Assembly (NCBI GenBank): GCA_916048055.1
Contig: CAJZHL010000017.1
Span: 434,001-498,000 of the forward strand
DNA from: Pedinophyceae sp. YPF-701
Lineage: Eukaryota > Chlorophyta > Pedinophyceae
Length of the DNA stretch: 64,000 nt
Reading direction: 5' to 3'
Part shown: one piece after another, positions 1-9,911 of the stretch
How positions within the stretch are numbered: position 1 is the first letter of the stretch
Layout: every line of letters starts with the position of its first letter
Program-made: the position numbers and the translations under genes
Notes under the pieces: model-generated
What the model was told of the DNA's origin: nothing
Databases searched by the model: none
The model's input: the letters and a program-made list of their open reading frames with translations, nothing else

Positions 1-1415
1 TTCCCTCTGCCAGTCGAGGGCACCGAGACGCGCGTCAACGCGCAGCAGGAGGCGTACGAGTACATGGTGGGCTTCAAGGAGTCCTCGGAGCGCGTGGGGC
101 GGCGCGAGCAGGTCGTCGGGTGGTACCACAGCCACCCGGGGTACGGGTGTTGGCTGTCGGGCATCGACGTGAGCACGCAGCTGGAGCAGCAGGAGTACCA
201 GGACCCGTTCCTGGCCATCGTGGTGGACCCCGTGATGACGTCCGCGGCGGGAAAGGTCGAGATAGGGGCGTTCCGGTACGCCAGCGGCCCGGCACACGCG
301 TGCAGCAATGACTTGGTGGTCCTGCGCTGTTCGATGATTGATTTCCTTGTTTGTTTCACCGCGGTTTGTTCCTCGATGTCGTCGGGCGCTGCCCTTCCTC
401 GCGTCTGGTCGCCTCCCCGGGCTGTGGCGAGTCGACCGCGAGCCGCTAGCATCCTGGCGTGCCTTGAGTTGCGGCGCGTCAGAGGGCGCGTCGGCGGGCA
501 CCACCGCTGACGCAAGGCGCCTGCGTGCTCGCGCGATGTGCGACGACGGCGGCACGTTCTTCTTATCGTGTCGCCCGGGTTGGAGTGTCGCGAGGTCCAA
601 CACTCCAACAGCACTGGCTCGGGCGACACGACAAGAAGAACGTGCCGCCGTCGTCGCACATCGGAACACGGGCTGCGAGCGACGTTCCCCACTGCAATGT
701 CTGACTGACAAAGATAATGACTATATATGTATTTTTCGTTTCCCACTGGATCTCCTTTGGCGCACGTGGCCGCAGGACGTACCCGAAGGGCTACACGCCC
801 CCCGACGAGCCTCAGTCGGAGTACCAGTCCATTCCCCTGAGCAAGATCGAGGACTTCGGCGTCCACGCCAAGCATTACTACCCCCTGGAGGTGTCCTTCT
901 TCAAGTCCCCCCTCGACAAGCACATGCTCGAGGTGCTCTGGGGCAAGCACTGGGTGTCGACGCTCACCGCGAGCCCCGTGCTGGGCGCGGGCGGCGCGTC
1001 GAGCTTCGTCACGGCGCAGATCCGCGACGCGGCGCAGAAGGTGGAGCTGGCAGAGCAGGCCGCGGGGTCGCGCGGCGGCGTCGTGGGGCGCGGGAAGGAC
1101 GGCATGCTCGACAGGGCGGTCAAGGACGCCCGCAAGGTGCGAGCCCGCGGCTGTGCGTTGCTCTGCCGGGCGCTGCGTGCGCCTGCTGCGCGCGTGTGCG
1201 TGTGCGATCGCGCGAGAGGGACCGCGCCGAAGCCGCGGGCCGGTGTCTGGTCTGACCTGGGCTCCCACGACGTCACGTGCGAGGTTTCGTTCTGGTTTTG
1301 TGTTGCTGCGCAGATTGCGATCGAGTTCAGCAAGGCACAGAAGACGCAGGAGATCCGGCAACAGCTGTTCGGCAGCCTCCAGCCCTGCTCCGCGGGCCCC
1401 CAGGCCACGTCCTGA
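1..1415 (+). CDS. CSN5: COP9 signalosome subunit 5 (JAMM metalloprotease), 5' end cut by window
   Basis: Catalytic subunit of the COP9 signalosome, which removes NEDD8 from cullins. Exons by splice-site and frame fit are 1-275, 776-1136 and 1314-1415 (TGA stop). The frame is open at base 1, so about the first 90 residues of the usual N-terminus lie outside. The JAMM/MPN+ zinc site is complete: [14 protein letters not shown] (about 129-171) supplies the two His and the Asp of the HxH-x7-S-x2-D motif. The GAFR/TYPKGY junction across intron 1 and the C-terminal [20 protein letters not shown] helix are typical of CSN5. The second intron (177 nt) is a multiple of three without a stop, so retention would keep the frame. 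Intron 1 (276-775) holds a long hairpin, listed separately. Identification is secure; exact exon edges are inferred. Confidence 0.93.
534..663 (+). repeat. Long intronic hairpin in CSN5 intron 1 (44-bp inverted repeat)
   Basis: Bases 534-577 are the reverse complement of 620-663 over 44 nt with a single mismatch (A565 opposite C632). Inside, 579-588 pairs with 600-609 (GTTGGAGTGT / ACACTCCAAC), leaving an 11-nt terminal loop and a 10-nt bulge on the 3' side (610-619). The whole 130-nt structure lies within the intron in sense orientation. Long near-perfect foldbacks like this resemble green-algal miRNA/siRNA precursors, or a small inverted-repeat (MITE-like) element. The inverted repeat is directly visible; function is unproven. 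Confidence 0.9.
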
Positions 1416-1532
1416 CGCCTGGACTTGTTTGTGCGCATCAAGGCACTCGAAGACATGCATTCTCTTCTGTACATGAGCCACTGTCTGGTGGTCGCGCTCG
1501 CGCGGTGTGACGGGCGGCTGCGCGACGCTGCG

Positions 1533-2848
1533 TCACATGTGCTTCGCGAGGAACGCCTCGACCGCGCCCAGCCGCGGCTCCGTCGCAGACACCCCCACGA
1601 ACTCCACCGGGGACCTGCACGCTGCAAACGAAAACCCCCCCGCCTCCTGCTGACCCAGGTCCAGCTTGTCCGCCGCCCCCGCCTGCTCCAGCGCCTTCCT
1701 CGTCTGCGTGCACGTCGGCGCCACGCCGCGGCGTCACCAGCGCGCCTCGCACGCACAATGCAACACACAGAGCGAAGTCGCAGATTGTTGCTGTTTCGGC
1801 GTCGCGGGCGTCGGGGCGTCCGCACCTCGATCAGCCCCGTTATTTCCTTCTCCATGCGCTTCCGGATGAACTCGAGCGAGTGCGCCTTGAGCCCGAGGTC
1901 CTGCATGCTGCACGCCACCAGCACCGGCACCCTCCGCCGCGCCACCGCCGCGTGCCCCAGCACCGCCATCAGCGCCTCCGCCGTCTCCCGGGACACCTGC
2001 GCCGCGCCCGTGGCGCAGCAACCAGTTCGGACGGCGTTCAAAAAGCATCAAACTTGTCATGATATGTTATGGTGCGATGGGGCGGGATGCGCACCGGGAG
2101 GACGTGCGTGGAGTCGATGGCGAAGACGACCGCCCCCGCCGCCGGCGCGTGCGCGTCGAACGCCCTCGCGCGCAGCTTGTTGTGCCCTGGAACGTCGACC
2201 AAAAGCACCGACTTGGGCCCCACTTTGACCTCCCCCTGCGAGGTCAGGGTATGAGGCACTGAGTCGATTACTGTAACGAAGTTTGAGGTGTGTAGATGAG
2301 TTGGGAGTCGCGAAACGTCCGCTTAGTCGTCTGGAGGCGGCGTGGGAGGCGCGAAGGCACCGCGGTGAGCTGCGCACCTCGTTCGGCTCCAGGGACGGGA
2401 CGAACGCGACGGGCTGCGATTCCGATGTCAGCCTGAAGAACATGGCCGTCTTGCCCGTGCCCGAGGTGCCGACCAGCACCGCTCTCCGCCGCACGCGGCC
2501 GCTCCCGCCCCCTCCACTCCGCAGAGCGAGCCCCGCCGCGCACGCCACGAGCAGCGCCGCCGCTGCCAGCAGCACCAAAAGAAGCACCTCATCACTGATA
2601 GTAGACGACGCGTCCCCCGGAAGCCTCTCGTCCAGCAGCTTGCGCACCATCTGCAGCACAAAACCGCGGCGCCGTGCGGCAGTGCTCAAAAGGAGCGGAA
2701 TCTCCCCGGAAAGAGGCCCGCGTGCACCGAAAAGGCGCGGCTCCGCACGTGCAGGCATGCAGGGACCGTGCGGGCGCCGTACCTGGAACGCCCCCTCCGC
2801 AGCGGGCACGCGCCGGAGCGCAGCCCTCACTGCAGCTAGCCCCTCCAT
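1533..2848 (-). CDS. SRPRB: Signal recognition particle receptor subunit beta
   Basis: Small membrane-anchored GTPase that holds SRP receptor alpha at the ER. Exons in transcript order are 2848-2783, 2650-2378, 2235-2095, 1996-1826 and 1703-1533, giving 273 residues with every junction in frame. A hydrophobic anchor (LLLVLLAAAALLVACAAGLAL, about residues 43-65) precedes the G1 loop GTSGTGKT. The G3 motif is DVPGH, followed by NKLR as in the family. The G4 position reads CSMQD where other members have CNKQD. The C-terminus VEFVGVSATEP...VEAFLAKHM fits the family. The first intron (132 nt) is a stop-free multiple of three. The start at 2848 is chosen because it gives a clean CAG/GTACGG donor; ATG at 2650, opening exon 2, is the alternative. 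Confidence 0.9.
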
Positions 2849-3312
2849 CCCGCAGCGCCCAGAGCCTAACAATACAATGTTCCGCGGTCCTGAGGATCGC
2901 ACAGTGCTGCTGAAGCCCGGGAGCGGCCCGCTATGGCTCCGTGGGGATGCACAGCGGAGGCTGAGCCGCCTGAGGCAGTAAATGGCCCCAACCCCCCCTG
3001 AGACCCGTTTCGCGGCGCACCAGAACGTCGGGAGGCGCTTGCGGCGCCGCGGCGCATAGCCCAGTCGCTCATCTCGCCACCGACGTGATCGGCGCTGTTA
3101 GCACGGGCTCCAGGAGCTCGCAGAGCCGCGCGGAGGAGCTGCGGTTGGTTTCTAGGGTCACGCAGCGCGCGCCCCGCCCGCGTGAGCCGCCGAGAGGCAC
3201 GTGGCTGCGGTACTTAGCGCGTTATCGTGCGTCGCGCTGCTGGAGCGGCGCTGAAAGTGCCCTGAGTCAGAGCGCGCGCGTCCCTGCATAGTTCGAGTGC
3301 TGCAGCCCCGCC
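2849..3312. other. Divergent intergenic region, SRPRB / PP2-A10-like gene
   Basis: About 460 bases between the two start codons, which point away from each other, so it must hold both promoters and 5' UTRs. I see no TATA box, repeat or credible short coding region. Confidence 0.5.
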
Positions 3313-5207
3313 ATGTCGCCGCGGCGGAGGCGTTTCATCCTCACGGCGCTCGCCGTTGCCGGTGTGTACGGTGGCTACCAGTTCTTCCAGTCGGAGTACC
3401 TCAGGCGGCGCCTGCGCCAGGTGCAGCAGCAGGTGGAGGCTCTCTACTCCTCCGTTGGCCACGTTGCGGACGCGGCAGGCGCCGTTTCGGAGATTTGGAC
3501 GATCCTCTCGCAAGATATCGCGGACTTCCTCGTGTCGGGGCAGACGGACGTGCCCGGGACCCTGCGTCAGGCGTCGCGGCTGGTCCAGAGTCCAGAGGGC
3601 GTGGCGGGACTGGCCGCCATCGTGCAGGCGTTGATGCGCGCCTTCGAGGGCGCCGCGCAGGCCACGGACGAAGCTGCGACTAGCGCGGACGGCGGCGCTC
3701 AGCAGCCTGCAGGGGCCCCTCAGCCGCAGCGGTCGCCTGTGGAGGTACGGTCTGCGTTGTTGAGGACAACGCCACGTACCCGTCGCGCAACGCGCACACA
3801 CGCAAGGACACGCCGCGTTGTGCCTCGCTACGTGATGTTCCTCGAGGATGGCGCCTGAATCTGGAAGTTTCGCGTCTTGTTCGCCGCGAACGGCGACACT
3901 TCTTCCTTTTGCTCTTCTGCCCTCGCATTCCATCGAACGTCAGCCCGGCACGCTCTTTCGGCGATCACGGCTCGTGATGCTCACTCAGCACCCCGCTCGA
4001 TCGCCGCGCAGACCATACTGGACGCGCTGCTGTCCGACAGAGGCCGCACTATATTGGAGCTCGTGGTCAGTCGTGTAGCGCGGGAGAGTGCGCTCGTCAT
4101 GGCGCAGCAGATGGCCACGACCGAGTCCCCCGGCGTCGGCGAGGGCCTCGCGTCCTGCCTCGCGGCCATCGCGGACCCCGTCCACAAGGAGGCTATCAAG
4201 GAGGTGCGACGAACCCACACCCATCTTTTCCCAACTGCAAACTCGCGCCTTCCATCGGTCGCACCAGCGCCCCCTCGCACTGGACGCTCCGCGCCGTAGC
4301 CACCACGACCCGCGCCCGCAACCACAATAACACCCCCTCTGAACGCCAACACTCCCCCCCCTTCTTGCAGATTGTTTCGTCAGCGGCGGCCGCCGCCGTC
4401 GACGCGTACGTGCGGGCAGGCACCGCCCCGCCCGCGCACGTCGCGGCCGCCGCGTCCCCGGCCCGTCCGCCGGCGCACCATCCGGCGCGGTACGACGCCG
4501 CGACCCCCGCAGCCACCCACAACGCTGCACCTCCGACGCCGCAGCGCTCCCCAGCGACGCGCTTGGCGCCCCCGGCCGCGTGGACGACCCCGGCGCGGTA
4601 CGACGCCGCGGGCACGGCGGCGAGCGCGCCCTTCTTCGACGTCAACGCCGCCACGCGGTCGCCAACGGCGGACAGCGTGTGCGGGCCTGCCAGCGTGCCC
4701 GCAATGTCGCACTACGCCTCGCAGCGCACGCCCGGGGAGGCGTCGTCCTCCGGCGCCACGACCGCGACGCCCGGCGCCTCGCACACCCCCTGGCAGCCGC
4801 CGCCGCTCCCACAGCCGTACCACGACGCCACTGCTGCCGTGTCGCCAGCGCGGTGCCCCAGCAGCGAGGCGGAGAGCGTGCCGCCGGCGTCGCTGCAGCG
4901 CGCGGGCGGGAGCGAGGCGGCAGCCGCTGTTGCCGCTGGAGCGCAGGCTGCGAAGGGGGGTTGGGCGGCGTGGATGGAGGAGCTAGCGGTGCTGGCGCGG
5001 AGCCCGGAGGCGCGTGGGTTGGTGGTGGAGCTGGCGGGGTCGTGCACGCGGGAGGCGGTGGTGGCGGCGATGAGCACGGTGGGGCTGCGGTGGTGGCCGC
5101 GCGGGCGGGAGCGGCGGCCTGGCGCGTCGTGGTGGAGGGCGGCAGCGACGTCGGCGGGGCTGTGGGCGGGCAGCGCGGCGCTCGCTGGGTCGAAGGCGCG
5201 CGTGTGA
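3313..5207 (+). CDS. PHLOEM PROTEIN 2-LIKE A10-type membrane protein
   Basis: Exons 3313-3744, 4012-4203 and 4371-5207 (phase-0 junctions) encode 486 residues. The N-terminus has basic residues followed by one hydrophobic segment (FILTALAVAGVYGGYQFF, about 8-25) and a short helix rich in Arg and Gln. The layout of anchor, then WTILSQDIADFLVSG, a SLxQ-like stretch and ILDALLSDRGRTILELVVSRV resembles, from memory, the plant PP2-A10 family, whose role is unknown. A long Ala/Pro-rich spacer (residues about 215-420) separates a C-terminal helical part ending in a second weak hydrophobic stretch (TSAGLWAGSAALAG). It starts divergently from SRPRB. Family assignment is from memory and moderate; that it is a real spliced gene is well supported. 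Confidence 0.65.
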
Positions 5208-5511
5208 GTCTCAGGTGTGCTCGTGCATCGAGGGTCGGCGGTTGATGCCCGGGAGAGGGGGGGGTTGAGTAAAGATAAGGGGGGAGGAAAGTAGAAAGTA
5301 GGAACAGTCGATTGGTGTGGGATGTGCTGGGGTTCGCCGATGGTCGAGGTGACTGGGCAGCAGCGATGGCGCGCGCGCGAGCGGCGGCGACGACGTGCAG
5401 CCGGCTCACAGCTTCGATGGTCATCTGACCTGGCAGGTATGGAAACATGGTTGTTCAATGGTTGCAGTCTCTGACATGTACAGGCAACATGGCGCACGCA
5501 GGCGAAGCGCG
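5208..5511. other. Convergent 3' intergenic region
   Basis: About 300 bases between two stop codons facing each other. It contains a G-rich run near 5255-5290 and nothing else I can recognise. Confidence 0.5.
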
Positions 5512-7061
5512 TCAGCTGAGCCGGATGTTCTCCACAGGGGCGATTTCCGTCGACCCCCCCAGGCACCGAGAGAACTCCCCACTCCTCCATGCGCATGGAC
5601 TCATCGTCGATGTCGTACGGGTGGTGCAGCATGTCGTGCTTGCCCACGGGGAGGCTCATGATGCGGTAGACGTCCTCGCCGTTGATCGGGCCGCTCAGCG
5701 TCACCTCGCGCGCCACGGTCGCACCATGCACCAGCACCATCGACCGGTGCAGCCAGCTCACGTCGCGCCCGTCCGACTTCAGCTCGGGCTTCCCGTCGAT
5801 GCGCACCGGCTCGCCTGCACACCACCACCGCCACAATATTCGAACATGTAGATAAGTGTACGAAAAAAAAGATTCGAATCAACCTACTTCTCTGCGATAC
5901 GACACAGCAGCACCAGCGCGGGCGCGTGCGGCCGCCACTCACCTGTGTGCCGCCCCGACACGGCGTACTCCACGAGGCACCACCCGCTCGGGAGCACCTC
6001 GAGCTGCAGCGAGCCCACGTCCATGTGGAGGTCGGGCATGTACAGGAAAAGCTCCGCCCACGCCGTGAAGAGCTGGTCGCGGTCTCCGAGAAGCGATGGG
6101 TCCCGCGTGGCGCTCCACTCGAACGACGGATGCAGCGACTTGAGCGCCACCTCGCGTCCACGTGCATGCAGCTGCTGCTCTGCGCCCGCCAGGTTGAACC
6201 GCTCCATGCACGTGCGCACCACGTGCAGGTAGACGTCGTGCAGGGACCCGCCGAGCTTCTCGTAGATGCCCAGCTCCGTGCCCGACACAGGGTCCGACGC
6301 GATGGTCCACTCCGCAATCTTGCCCCCGCTGTCGATGTAGACCAGGCAGCAGGCGTCGTGCACGAGCGGCGTGTTGGCCGCGGGGATGGCCGGGAGGCCG
6401 AGGGCGCCCCCGAGCGGCGAGAAGGGCTCACCCGTGTGCGTTCCCTTTAGGCGCGTGGTCACGGGCGTCCACCCGTGCTCGTTCACGGACCCGTCGGTGT
6501 AGCAGTCGACGGTGAGGTCCGGGAAGGAGCGGACGAGGCTGTTCATGTTGGCGATGAAGGCGTCCGCGTGCAGGGGCTCGACCGAGCCGTCTGCGAGGTG
6601 CGGGCAGTTGGATCCTAGTAGGGAAAGCGTGCGGCGCTTGAGGGCGTTGAGACGCGCGTCGGTGCATCGAAACGCATCGGTCGAGCAGCAAAAATGCGTC
6701 GTGAGGGAAAATCACCGTCGTAGGAGGAGCCTGCGCGGAAGGAAGTGGAGAGGAGCTTTTCCCAAGTCTTGAGCGAGTCCTGAACGTTGCCGTGGAGCTG
6801 CCGGATCACCTTGAGGTTCTTCCTCTGCGGACGTAAGAAGTAAGGGTCCGTTGAGATGAGAAACCAGGCGCATCGGATCGTCCATGCGGCGTGGGAGTCA
6901 TCGATGCAACTGCAGAAGGCATCTTGCCGTTTGGGGCGTCTCACCCTCGTGTCCGTGTCGGTCGTGCCCGCCGGCCGGAAGCAGACGACCTTCATGGTCC
7001 GGCGGGAGCGCCTCGGCAGCTGAACGCGCCCCACACTGACGCTGGCGGCCCTGGTGAGCAT
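5512..7061 (-). CDS. Plastid-targeted SnoaL/NTF2-like protein, with an apparent 1-nt frameshift near its end
   Basis: Exons in transcript order are 7061-6945, 6824-6716, 6614-5943 and 5814-5512. The first exon (39 residues, MLTRAASVSVGRVQLPRRSR...) looks like a transit peptide. Two SnoaL-like (NTF2 fold) domains follow: one with FPDLTVDCYTDGSV, the second with a PDLHMDVGSLQLEV core. Substrate is unknown; family members include polyketide cyclases and non-enzymatic forms. The frame stays open past SVPGG with no stop for a long way. Shifting by one base at the C7 run 5554-5560 gives STEIAPVENIRLS and a TGA at 5514-5512, a natural-looking end. Either the assembly has one C too many or the allele is frame-broken. 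With the shift the protein is about 399 residues. Confidence 0.75.
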
Positions 7062-7327
7062 GGTCCGTTCGAGGTGGTAGTTGGGCGCGTAGCCACTCCT
7101 GTCGAAGGCAGGAACCGAGTTTCTCGATCGAACTTCGATCGAATCTGCACGTACATCGCCCTGAGCGGCAGCAACGACGCAGACCGACCCCACCCAAAGC
7201 GCGAACGCCGACTCGAGTTCAGACTGACTAGGATCACACAAGGTGGTGTGTCCCTACGGTACGTTCGGCAAAACAGCGTTTCGCTCCCTGTATCGACGAG
7301 CCTACCTTCTAGCTCCCAACAACCCAC

Positions 7328-9316
7328 CTATTCTGTCGCGCTTCGATCGGTCCCCGCCGCTGTCTCGGGCACCTGGATCCGCCGCAAACTGCCCTGCGTG
7401 GTTACCCGCCGGAGCTCGCGCGCGCTGTCCTCGGGGAGCCAATCGTTCTGCAGGTCGTCGCAGTCCCGCGCGAAGACGTCCCGGAGGTGGCGCATGCCCG
7501 GCGGCAGCCGCTGGAGCGCGCTAACGACGTTGGCGGCGGAGGTCGCAGGGAGCCACGTCGGCGCCAGGGACTTGCATCCGCTCACGTCGACTTCGCGGAG
7601 GACGTGCATGTCCGGCGGGAGCTGCGTCAGCCCGGACGCCGACGCGTTGAGAGTCTCGAGTGCCGCCGCGCTGGAGGGGGGCAAGAAGCGCTGTGCGGCC
7701 AGCGCCGGACAGAAGGCGACGACGAGGAGGCTCAGGCTGGCCATGCCCGGCGGCAGCCGCACGAGCGCGCTTCCTGCGCGCCAATCAACACGCCACGACT
7801 GTTCCCGGTGAGCTCGCAACATGCGCAGCAGGTCGCGATGGCACGCCGGGTATGTGTTGGCGAGGGACGTACCCGTGGCGATGAGGGTCTGCACGCTCGC
7901 GGCGGAGGAGCTGGGAAGGAAGTGCTCGGCCAGGCTGCGGCACCGCGACACGTCCAGCTCCCGCAGCACACGCATGGCTTCCGGGAGCTTCGCCAGCGCG
8001 CTGCCAGCGGCGTGGCACGTTTCCACCGCCTCCGCGGAAGACTCCGGCAGCCAGGACAGGCCGTCGAGGTGCGGGCAGTCCACGACCGACACGTGCGTCA
8101 GGTGCTCCATGTCCCCCGGGAGTCTCACCAGGCAGGACCCCCCCGCGTCGAGCCTGCGGAGTTTCCGCGCCGAGCTCCTCGGCAGCCACCCGTCCGGCGG
8201 GTCGCGCAGGAGGTTCTGGCACCGGCTGACGTCAAGCTCGGTCAGTTGAGTCAGTCCGTCTGGTACCTTGACGACCCCACTGCCCGCTGCTTTGAGCACC
8301 CGCAGGCGCCCGCCGTCCGGCAGCCACGGCGCCCCGCCGGGCCCGAGCTTGAAGCAGCCGCTCACGTCGAGCACCGCGAGGTTCGCGGTCCCCGGGGGGA
8401 CTGTCGTCAGGCCAGTGTGCTGCGCGCGCAGCTCCTCGACGCGCGCGGCGGCGTCCTCCGGCAGCCACGCGGGGTCCCTGCCCACGTACCGCGACTTCGC
8501 GCAGTTCAGCCGGCGCAGCGACGTCAGCCCGCGCGGCAGCACCTGCACCGCGCTGCCCGACACATCCAAGCGCTGCAGCGCCGGCGCCGCGTCCGCGCCG
8601 ATCCACTCGTCGGGCGAGAGACTGATGCAGTCCGACACGTCGACCTCGACCAGGTCCCGCATCGCCCCTCCGCGCGGCAGGCTTCGCAGCAGCGACCCCT
8701 TCGCGTGCACGCTCCGCAGTCGCGGGGCCGCGATCCACGACAGGTCGAGCCCGGGGATGCCGACGCCGCGCGGGAGGTCGCGCTCGACGTCGATGCGCTC
8801 GAGGTTGGGCAGTTCGAGGTGCTGCGTGTTCGCAGGCAGCGACACCAGCGGCTGATTGCGTATGCGCAAGAGCACGACGCGTGCGAGCGAGGCGGCGCCC
8901 CCCGGCGCGGCGGCGATGGCTCGGAGCGCGTGCGCCCAGGTGCGCGGCGGCGCGGCGTGCGCGTCCCCGCGGGCGCGCAGGGAGAGCAGCACGCGGGCGT
9001 CGCGCGCCGGGACTCCGATGCCGCGGCACAGGACGACGCTGGCGTGGGACGCGGCGCCGTGGCCGGGCTCGGGGCCGGGCGGGAGCCTGTCGCGGCTGGC
9101 GGCGAGGAGGGAGAGGAGGAGGCCGTCGGGGGCGGCGTCGAGGGTGCAACCGCGGTGCGTCAACGTGAGAATCAGGAGGTCGGAGGAGGAGGACGCGAGG
9201 TTGACGGCGGTGGAGGAGTGGAGGCGCGGGAAGAGGGCGGATCCTGCGGCCGAGGCTACGTCCAGGAATGTCGGATCCGGGTCATCGGAGCCACGGTCCG
9301 ATGGGGGAGCAGGCAT
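7328..9316 (-). CDS. Leucine-rich-repeat protein
   Basis: From ATG at 9316 to the stop at 7328. A variable N-terminal third is followed by roughly a dozen repeats with consensus L..L.A.GSAL..LPPGM..L..LDVSGC..L....WLP.SSA, a Cys/Asn-containing LRR type. The frame is open throughout, but one repeat is disrupted between LIATG and SALVRLPPG. The DNA there has a GTACGT donor and GCAG acceptor that define a 99-nt in-frame intron (7872-7774), and removing it restores a perfect repeat. The spliced protein is 629 residues. No signal peptide, kinase, NB-ARC or F-box is visible, so it is probably an intracellular binding protein. Partner and role are unknown. Confidence 0.8.
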   Translation of the reverse strand: MPAPPSDRGSDDPDPTFLDVASAAGSALFPRLHSSTAVNLASSSSDLLILTLTHRGCTLDAAPDGLLLSLLAASRDRLPPGPEPGHGAASHASVVLCRGIGVPARDARVLLSLRARGDAHAAPPRTWAHALRAIAAAPGGAASLARVVLLRIRNQPLVSLPANTQHLELPNLERIDVERDLPRGVGIPGLDLSWIAAPRLRSVHAKGSLLRSLPRGGAMRDLVEVDVSDCISLSPDEWIGADAAPALQRLDVSGSAVQVLPRGLTSLRRLNCAKSRYVGRDPAWLPEDAAARVEELRAQHTGLTTVPPGTANLAVLDVSGCFKLGPGGAPWLPDGGRLRVLKAAGSGVVKVPDGLTQLTELDVSRCQNLLRDPPDGWLPRSSARKLRRLDAGGSCLVRLPGDMEHLTHVSVVDCPHLDGLSWLPESSAEAVETCHAAGSALAKLPEAMRVLRELDVSRCRSLAEHFLPSSSAASVQTLIATGTSLANTYPACHRDLLRMLRAHREQSWRVDWRAGSALVRLPPGMASLSLLVVAFCPALAAQRFLPPSSAAALETLNASASGLTQLPPDMHVLREVDVSGCKSLAPTWLPATSAANVVSALQRLPPGMRHLRDVFARDCDDLQNDWLPEDSARELRRVTTQGSLRRIQVPETAAGTDRSATE

Positions 9317-9911
9317 TCCTCCTCCTGTACGGTCGGGCTGCGCGCGATTCCAGGAGGGTGCGTGCCGAGTTACTTAGATTGAAGGCAATCTCGTGGAAGA
9401 GGGCAATCTCGTTGAAGTTGGCTGAGCAGCGCCGGAGGGCGGTGGACCTACAAGGGGCTTGAGACGTGGCGCCGCAGTGCCAGCGTGGGGCGCCGAAATC
9501 ACTGCTAACTGCGTGCGGAGATACACGTGTCCTTGTTCTGCGCCGCTGAAATAGCGTTCCGGCTTGAGGTCTGCGCGAAGGCGCTAGGCGCGCAGTGCAA
9601 GGGCGGGGCTGTGCGCCCAGAAACAGCGGGCACCCAACACCGCGAGCAGCGGTGCGCCGCGCTCCATCCTACGTTGTCAGCGCACCACGATGTTCGCTTG
9701 CCGTGCGCTGCAGCCCACATCACGTCAAGCAGCATCTGGGGGGAGTCTGCATTCCACTCCCCCCCGTCAAAGACACACATGTTCCCGTCGTCGTGGACGA
9801 GCGTCGACATGGCGGTGCATGTCCAGGGACAGGCAAGACGACCTCGGTTGGGGAGCTGTAGCAAGCCATCGACCTTCTCATGCGCACTCATTAATTTATA
9901 ACATCATTTCT
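9317..9911. other. Gap between LRR gene and secreted-protein gene, with a weak orphan ORF
   Basis: About 600 bases between the LRR start codon and the stop of the next minus-strand gene. It contains a minus-strand frame 9891-9505 (128 codons) of less biased composition, with no family I recognise and no splice partner. I do not call it a gene. The end near 9885-9930 is AT-rich for this genome and probably belongs to the 3' UTR of the upstream gene. Confidence 0.4.

Noticed and set aside
720-735. TATATATGTATTT as a promoter in the CSN5 intron
   Set aside because: It lies some 40-55 bases before the acceptor, where an AT-rich branch/polypyrimidine context is expected, and it is downstream of the hairpin, so it could not drive it in the sense direction.
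7487-9382. A 631-codon plus-strand frame
   Set aside because: Antisense shadow of the LRR gene; low complexity, Arg-rich.
9505-9891. A 128-codon minus-strand frame just after the secreted-protein gene
   Set aside because: Less biased composition made it tempting, but there is no domain, no splice partner and no good context. Left as part of the gap.
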